This document shows positions 58,102-64,000 of a stretch of 64,000 nucleotides of DNA, piece by piece (position 1 is the stretch's first letter; every line of letters starts with the position of its first letter). Source of the stretch: Telopea speciosissima (lineage: Eukaryota; Streptophyta; Magnoliopsida; Proteales; Proteaceae). Below the pieces are notes generated by a model. The model saw nothing but the letters and a program-made list of their open reading frames with translations. It had not been told where the DNA came from and made no database searches. The stretch spans positions 60,400,970 through 60,464,969 of the forward strand of contig NC_057925.1 of the NCBI RefSeq assembly GCF_018873765.1, written 5' to 3'. Position numbers and translations under genes: made by a program.

Positions 58102-59598
58102 ATGACTGGAGAAGCGAGTTTTTCGGAGGGTGCTGGGAAGACGACGCAGGGCTTTGCAGGAGGCTCGCCGGACCTAGGAGGTTTTCTAGGGTTCCCGCGG
58201 CTACAAGCACAGCCCACGACTGGGTGTGCTCCACCACTGTCTTATGCGGCGGCGACGAAGCCCTCTCTGTCGCCGATTGAGAGCCTACCATCACCTATCA
58301 GAGATGGATCCTTAACTCGGATTAAGATCCCACAAGCGGCGTACATCGATCAATTGGGCAAACTGAGGTTCTCCCTTTTAGGAAGGATGAACTTTCATTT
58401 CACCTCCATGGATAGAGTACGAGAGGCTGCACAATTCTGGGGGTTGAAGGAGGGGGTCTATCTGAAATCTCTAGGGAAGGGATTCATCCTTTTTAGGTTC
58501 CTTAATGAAGAGGACATGATGATGGTCTGGCATCGAAGTCCTATTCGCGTTGACAGCCAAGTGCTAAGATTCCAGCAATGGAAGAAAGATTTCATGGTAG
58601 AGGAGTAATCTATCACACATAGATTAACTTGGATCCGCCTTCCTAACCTGCCTCAAGAATACTGGCACGAAGGGATTCTGCTATCCATTGCGAAGGCAGT
58701 AGGTAGGCCCATTGCCATTGATAGAAGAACGAAGGAGTCGCACTATGGGCACTTTGCGAGAGTTTGCGTTGATGTGGATGACTCTTTCCCTCGAGTAGAG
58801 GAGGTCTATGTGGAACGCGAACAAGAGGGTTCAAGCGAGATGTATGTGTTTAAGCAGGAAGTGATCTATGAAGACCCACTGGCTCAGTGTGCGATATGTC
58901 GAAGATATGGGCATCGGATGGATGCGTGTACTATAGGAGAGAAGGTGCAGGATACAGCAACAGAGATCCCAGGAGCCACCTACATTGACTCTAATGGCCC
59001 TCTACTCCATCGAAAGCAGAGGTGGAGGGTCAAGCCTGCTCCGACAGGGGCTGGTACGGCCCCGGAGGCTGAGAAGGAGGGAGAGTCCAATAGGGACTGG
59101 GTTCTGCATGAGAGTCCTAATGTTAACCAAATTGCTATTACGCTACAACAGGAGCCATACAAGGACTCTTCTCCACGTGTTGAGTTAGAGGGATCATCTA
59201 ACCATAACTTAGATAATTTAGATGATGATGCTGACGTGGAGCATGTGATTGAGAATGGGACTTTTTTAAATGCCACTAATCTGATCCAAGCTCTCCCACC
59301 TTGTGTCGTAGTGAATGAAGGCTCTCCTATCTCGGTTACCAGCAGAGATGGGGATAGGACAGCTGTGGTGATGCATAACGGGTCGATCCAAGAGGAGGAG
59401 GAAGCAAGCAGAGCTCCATTCACCGAAGTTACAAGGCGCAAAATCTCAAGAGAGAAGCACATTGAACAAGGCAATATTATCGATGGAACCCGGCATAGAG
59501 GCAAACATAATGAAGAGATTGGAGCAGTCACTAGCAGGTTGAGGGCTCAGCAGCAGGGCGCATCTGATATGCGCCTCTCACAAAATGGTTCTCAGTGA
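58102..59598 (+). pseudogene. LINE ORF1, nucleic-acid-binding protein (one stop)
   Basis: The ATG at 58102 (MTGEASF) fits the LINE boundaries; the open frame also extends upstream beyond them. The N-terminal half has the DUF4283-like fold typical of plant L1 ORF1 (LRFSLLGRMNFHF, then FILFRFLNEEDMMMVW). The C-terminal half has a CCHC knuckle, CAICRRYGHRMDAC. A TAA at 58606 (after FMVEE) divides them. The next codons, SITHRLTWIRLPNLP, continue the usual domain, so the original codon was probably CAA. It ends two bases before the ORF2 start. Confidence 0.8.
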
Positions 59599-59600
59599 TA

Positions 59601-62600
59601 ATGAGGTTCCTCTTTTAGAACATTAGAGGGGTTGGAAACCCAAGAGCAAAAGCACATGTGCGACAGATTGTGAGTGAACACAAGCCAGATTTTTTATGCA
59701 TTGTGGAGCCAAAAATTGAGGTAATTGGGTGTCCAAGGAGGTTCCTCTCTTCGTTAGGAATGCAGACCGACGTATTGACAAATTCACGCAGGGAGGGCTG
59801 CCCCAACATATGGTTCCTATGGAAGGAAGGGCTGGCTAAACCGAGTGTAATATTGGAATCTGGACAGCAAATCACCCTACAAGTGGAAATTAACAGAGTT
59901 AAGAGTGTGATCTCAGTGGTCCATGCCAGTTGCTTGCGAGCGATGCGCAGGCAATTGTGGGAAGATCTGGTGTCTCTAGCAGGGATGAATTGCCCTTGGT
60001 TAGTAGTTGGTGACTTCAACGCCTACCTTTATGCGTCAGACAAAAGAGGGCCTGGCAGGTTTAATTTGGGTTTGGCAGAGGAATTTGCTGCGATGGTTGA
60101 TATGGCTTCTTTAATTCCGATCCCTTCTATGGGTAACAAGTCCACTTGGACCAATAACAGACGAGTAGGGAACGTCCAAGCAATTCTTGACCGCAGCTTT
60201 TGTAATGATGCTTGGTGGCAACACTATGTGGGTTGCGTACAAAGGGTCCTAGTGCAAGGGTCGTCTGACCATTCTCCCCTATTAGTCTTTAGTGAGATGC
60301 CACCTCGGCCTTCCAATGCCTCATTTCGCATGCAAAGATTTTGGGCTGAGCATGAGGAGTTCTGCACTGTGGTGAGAAACTCTTGGAATGCACCTATTTC
60401 AGGTACCCCTCTTTATGTAGTAGCTCAAAAATTAAAGAGGCTCAAAGGCCCGCTGAGAGTTTGGGCTAAAGGGGTGTTTCTGCAAATAGATCATGAAGTT
60501 CTTCGCACCAAAAATTGCATCGAAGCTCTTCAAGAGCAAATTGACTTGGAAGGATTTTTTGAAGACTTGTTTGATAGTGAGTTGCAAGCCAGAATTGAGT
60601 ATAACAACACTATTGACCTGTAGGAGAAATTATGGAGTGAGAAGGCGAGAAATAAGTGGCTTAAACTGGGAGATAGATGCACGAGATATTTCCATGCCTC
60701 CACGAAGTCAAGGCGAGTTCGAAGCACTATTAGGGAGATAGTAAGGGATGATGGAACGAGTCTAGAAGACGCCAGAGAGATTGGTGATCACATAGTGTTC
60801 CATTTTGAGAATTTTTTTAAAATGGAAGCTGCATCGAGTGAGCCAGATTTATTTTCAACCATTCCTAATATTATCTCAGATTTGGATAATGCAATGCTCT
60901 CTAAGATTCCATTGCATAAGGAGATCAAAGCGGCGGTGTTCGACTTGGATCCCAACAGTGCCCCAGGTCCAGATGGGTTCCCAGGTACTTTCTTTAGGAC
61001 TTGCTGGGATTTGATTGGCAGGGATGTGTGCAGAGGAGTACAGAGTTTCTTCAAGGAGGGAGTGGTCACAAAAGGGGTGAATTGTAATTTCATGTGCTTG
61101 ATTCCTAAGGTCGATGGAGAGAACAGAGTGGGGCAATTTTGCCCACTTTGCCTTGGGAATTTTTTCTTTAAAGTCTTCCCGAAAATTATGGCAATTAGAC
61201 TATCTTCAATACTGTATAAGCTGATCTCTCCTGAACAAGGCGCGTTCCAGAAGGGCAAGGTGATTATTGAAAATATTGGTGTGGCCTCTGAACTTACAAA
61301 TATGATGGAGATTAAATGCAGGGGGGGAGGATTGGGAATGAAGTTAGACATCCAAAAGGCTTTTGACACTCTTGAATGGAGGTTTCTGTTTGATGTTATG
61401 GGCGCGTTTGGTTTTGATCAACGCTGGATTCACTGGGTGCATCAGATTCTACAATCCACTAGAATATCAATCTTGATTAATGGTGGACCGAAAGGGTTAT
61501 TTGGCATGGAAAGGGGCTTGCGATAGGGTGATCCGCTATCTCCTCTCTTATTTATATTATCTGAGGAAATTTTATGTAGAGGTCTCAATGTGATGTGAGA
61601 CAGAGGATGGCTTAAACTGTTGAACGGTCCTAGACAGGTATCTACTCCCTCACATCTACTTTATGCCGATGACTTATTTATTTTTATGAAGGCAGAAATT
61701 GCAAGCGTGAAATGAGTCAGGCTGTTCTTGGAGGCTTATGGACGATATTTAGGCCAAGTGGTAAATCTTGTGAAAAGCAAGGTGTTCATGGGGCGCATTA
61801 CAAGCACAAGGAAACAACGGATACAGTCAGTGTTGCAAATTTCAGTGTGCTCATTCCCAACAAAATATTTGGGAGTGATCTTTAAAAGAGGCAGAGTGCA
61901 GCGAGATTTAATTCTTCCTCTCATGGACCAGTTCAAGAAGCGCCTAGCAGCGTGGAAGCGACGACTGCTTTCGATGGCAGGACGCATAGAGCTTGTATGG
62001 TCAGTGATGGGCAGCATTCCAGTGCATAACTTCTCTGTTTATCTTTGGCTTGTGAGTGCGATAGAGGTGATGGAAAGATGGATACGCAATTTCATATGGT
62101 CAGGAGAACTATACCGCTCCAAGGCGATCACGGTGCATTGGGACAACTTGTGTAAGCTGAAAGATGAGGGTGGGCTTGGTATTAGACTGCTGCGGGACCT
62201 AAACCTGCCACTGATCGCAAAGCTGGCGTGGACAATAAATTCAGACAATTCGGCTTTTACAAGTTTTCTGAGGGGGAGGTTTGTGAGGAAAGATGGGAAA
62301 TTAAAACAACCAACAGGGACGTCTACGTTTCTGCCAGGCATTCGGAAAGTGTGGGACTTTATTAAATCAGCAGAGCGATGGGTGGTAGGAGATGGAAACT
62401 CAATCAATTTTTGGTATGACAAATGGATTGAGGAGCAAAACATAGCGGACTTGCTGCAGCCCAGGGTGATTACTCGCTCCTTAGAAGCAAAAATCTTAGA
62501 TTTTGTGGAGGATAATCAATTATCTCTGTCGGCAATAGGTGATAATGGTCTTAAAGCATTTTCAACAAAATCCAAAATCTGAATATTAAGCCTTCGGATA

Positions 62601-63741
62601 GGGCGGACATGCGATATTGGGCTCATTCTGTAAATGGGAAATTCACGGTAAAGGCGGCTTAGGAGGAACTCAGAAGGAAGACGCCTAAGCCTGTTTGGTA
62701 TGGGATGGTCTGGAATAGGGATTTGCATCCTCGAGCCTCAGTTTTTGGATGGAGGTTGGCATATGATGCACTGCCTACAGACAATAAAATAATTGGTAGG
62801 AAGATACCGCTGGTATCCAGATGTGAGTTGTGCTTTCAGGCATGTGAAATGAGCCAACATCTATTCATTGATTGTGCTTTTTCAAGCCATATATAGAGAG
62901 AAGTTTCATTTCTGTTTAATATTACTTGGAGCGGATTCCCATCAATGGAGTTACTATTCTCATGGTGGCGAAGAAAGGCCAGCATTGTTCCCCTACCGAA
63001 AGTATGGAAGACTCTCCTCATTATTGTAAGCCAACAAATCTGGATGGAACGCAACAGGCGTCGATACGATAACCACAGAAGAACTCCATCACAGGTTACA
63101 AAGATGTGTTTTAGAGAGGTCAAGTATTGTACTCGATTGCAGGGGGTCATTATTAACTCGATCGTTGAGCTTGTATTAGCCAAACGACTGCAGTGTGTAA
63201 TCTCCAGGACCCCTGCAAGGAAGATCATTGAGGTGTTTTGGAGGCATCCCCCCCCCCCCCCAGGGTGGTGGAAACTAAATATTGACGGGTCATCTTTGGG
63301 TAACCCAGGCCAGGACTGATAGGAGCAGGAGGCATCTTTAGAGACCAGCAGAGTATTGTAAGATGTTTTGCAGTTTTTATGGGACTGGGGACCAACTACA
63401 TGGCAGAATTGGGGGCCTTCTTCACTGGAGTTAAGCACGCTCAAGACCTAAACATTGATAAATTGTGGATTGAAAGTGATTCAGCAGCACTGGTTTCAGT
63501 GGTCCTGAATAGATCGTTCCCATGGCGATTCATGCAAGAATGGTGGAATGTCTTAACCTACCTTGAAGCAGTTCAATGGAGAATCACTCATTGCTTCCGT
63601 GAAGCTAATTCGACAGCAGACACTCTAGCGAACCATGCGGCAAAGGGAAGGACATCTCTAAGTTGGGATTCGGCTCCAAGTTTCATTGTACAGGTGGTGA
63701 GCTGGGAAGCTCAAGGAAGATCACATTACAAATTCACATAG
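59601..63741 (+). pseudogene. LINE ORF2: endonuclease, RT, zf-RVT, RNase H (multiple stops)
   Basis: The endonuclease at about 59.6-60.3 kb shows NIRGVGNP, the Glu of IVEPK, VVGDFN and SDHSP. The reverse transcriptase at about 60.9-61.8 kb shows SAPGPDGFPG, LDIQKAFDTLEW, GDPLSPLLF and the catalytic YADD. A zinc-binding zf-RVT region near 62.7-62.9 kb has CELC...H...C spacing. RNase H at about 63.27-63.69 kb shows LNIDGSSLGNPG, AELGAFFTGV, WIESDSAALV and ANSTADTLANHAA. Stops lie at 59616 (TGG to TAG), 60621, 61524, 61596, 61713, 62660 and 62894, plus one after PGQD near 63317. A C run of about 14 at 63248 may also be unstable. Confidence 0.85.
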
Positions 63742-63825
63742 GGTGATGTTTTGCATTTAGTTCCAGTCACTGTACATATCTTACATTATATTCATTAATA
63801 CAAATTGCTGACCTTTAGCAAAAAA

Positions 63826-63840
63826 TGAAGAGAAAGAAAG
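63826..63840 (+). repeat. LINE target-site duplication, right
   Basis: TGAAGAGAAAGAAAG, identical to 58029-58043, right after the A-rich LINE end. Confidence 0.85.
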
Positions 63841-64000
63841 ACGCAATTAATCTTCCCTTCAAATGGGCTAGCTTTTAACGCAACGTATGGAATGGAATGG
63901 TGGTTGATTTTGACTCTTAAATTATCTTTGAACAGCTTCAACTTGAATTTTAGGGTTCACATGTAATCTAGTCGATCGGTCTACTCCCATACCCAATTCC

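Larger units (their letters stand above)
58044..63825 (+). mobile_element. L1-type LINE with RNase H, nearly full length, inactive
   Basis: This 5.8-kb non-LTR retrotransposon of the plant L1 group has a perfect 15-base target duplication and a 3' end in GCAAAAAA. In order: ORF1 (RNA-binding, CCHC knuckle), ORF2 with apurinic endonuclease, reverse transcriptase, zf-RVT and a C-terminal RNase H. It starts with a GTTCAAATCC word that matches a polymerase III B box, and it is full length or nearly so. At least eight in-frame stops and one frameshift near 62580 make it dead. Most stops are explained by C-to-T or G-to-A changes, as expected of methylated, silenced copies. It closes the receptor-kinase cluster on the right. 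Confidence 0.9.

Noticed and set aside
58980-59531. Minus-strand frame of 183 codons
   Set aside because: Shadow opposite LINE ORF1.

Overview
The window is nuclear DNA of a flowering plant, most likely a eudicot. It has intron-rich plant genes with GT-AG introns, a PLS-class pentatricopeptide repeat gene, a MYB-CC (PHR1-like) regulator, G-type lectin receptor kinases of the LECRK/RLK1 group, Au-type SINEs, plant RTE and L1 LINEs with an RNase H domain, hAT, Mutator-like and Tourist-like MITEs, and one Ty1-copia element. The species cannot be read from the sequence.

Layout. 1-3 kb: degraded hAT-like repeats. 3.1-4.8 kb (-): intact intronless PPR gene. It is divergent from a dolichol-phosphate mannose synthase catalytic subunit locus (DPMS1-type, 5.0-10.5 kb, +). 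That locus keeps all eight exons but carries a frameshift, a lost splice acceptor and an in-frame stop, so it reads as a non-processed pseudogene unless the assembly is wrong. 13.25-17.2 kb (-): seven-exon MYB-CC transcription factor, whose introns hold a SINE, an RTE LINE end fused to an inverted copy of the gene's own exon 5, and a Mutator-like MITE. 18.7-24.5 kb: gene-poor, with one tRNA-Asn(GUU) and three MITEs. 24.6-40.3 kb (+): canonical nuclear poly(A) polymerase of the PAPS1 type, 761 residues in 12 coding exons. Its third intron is about 7.9 kb because an RTE LINE landed there and was itself split by a young Ty1-copia element (28002-33485).

41.3-57.1 kb: a cluster of G-type lectin receptor-like kinases with three long intronless ORFs (41315-43771 -, 48230-50725 +, 54635-57058 -) and one truncated, broken copy (53021-54252 -). 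The duplications carry their 3' flanks with them. The + copy begins inside LTR-like sequence and lacks the start codon context shared by the other two. 58.0-63.8 kb (+): a nearly full-length L1-type LINE with 15-bp target-site duplications, ORF1, endonuclease, RT and RNase H, but many stops, mostly of the C-to-T/G-to-A kind.

There is no shared pathway. The housekeeping genes (RNA polyadenylation, organellar RNA processing, the mannosyl-donor locus) sit beside a phosphate-response-type regulator and an expanding family of surface receptors. I found no convincing undescribed biological system. The most unusual structures are the exon-5/RTE chimera in the MYB-CC gene, the triple-lesioned DPMS1 locus, and the receptor kinase whose reading frame starts in repeat sequence.
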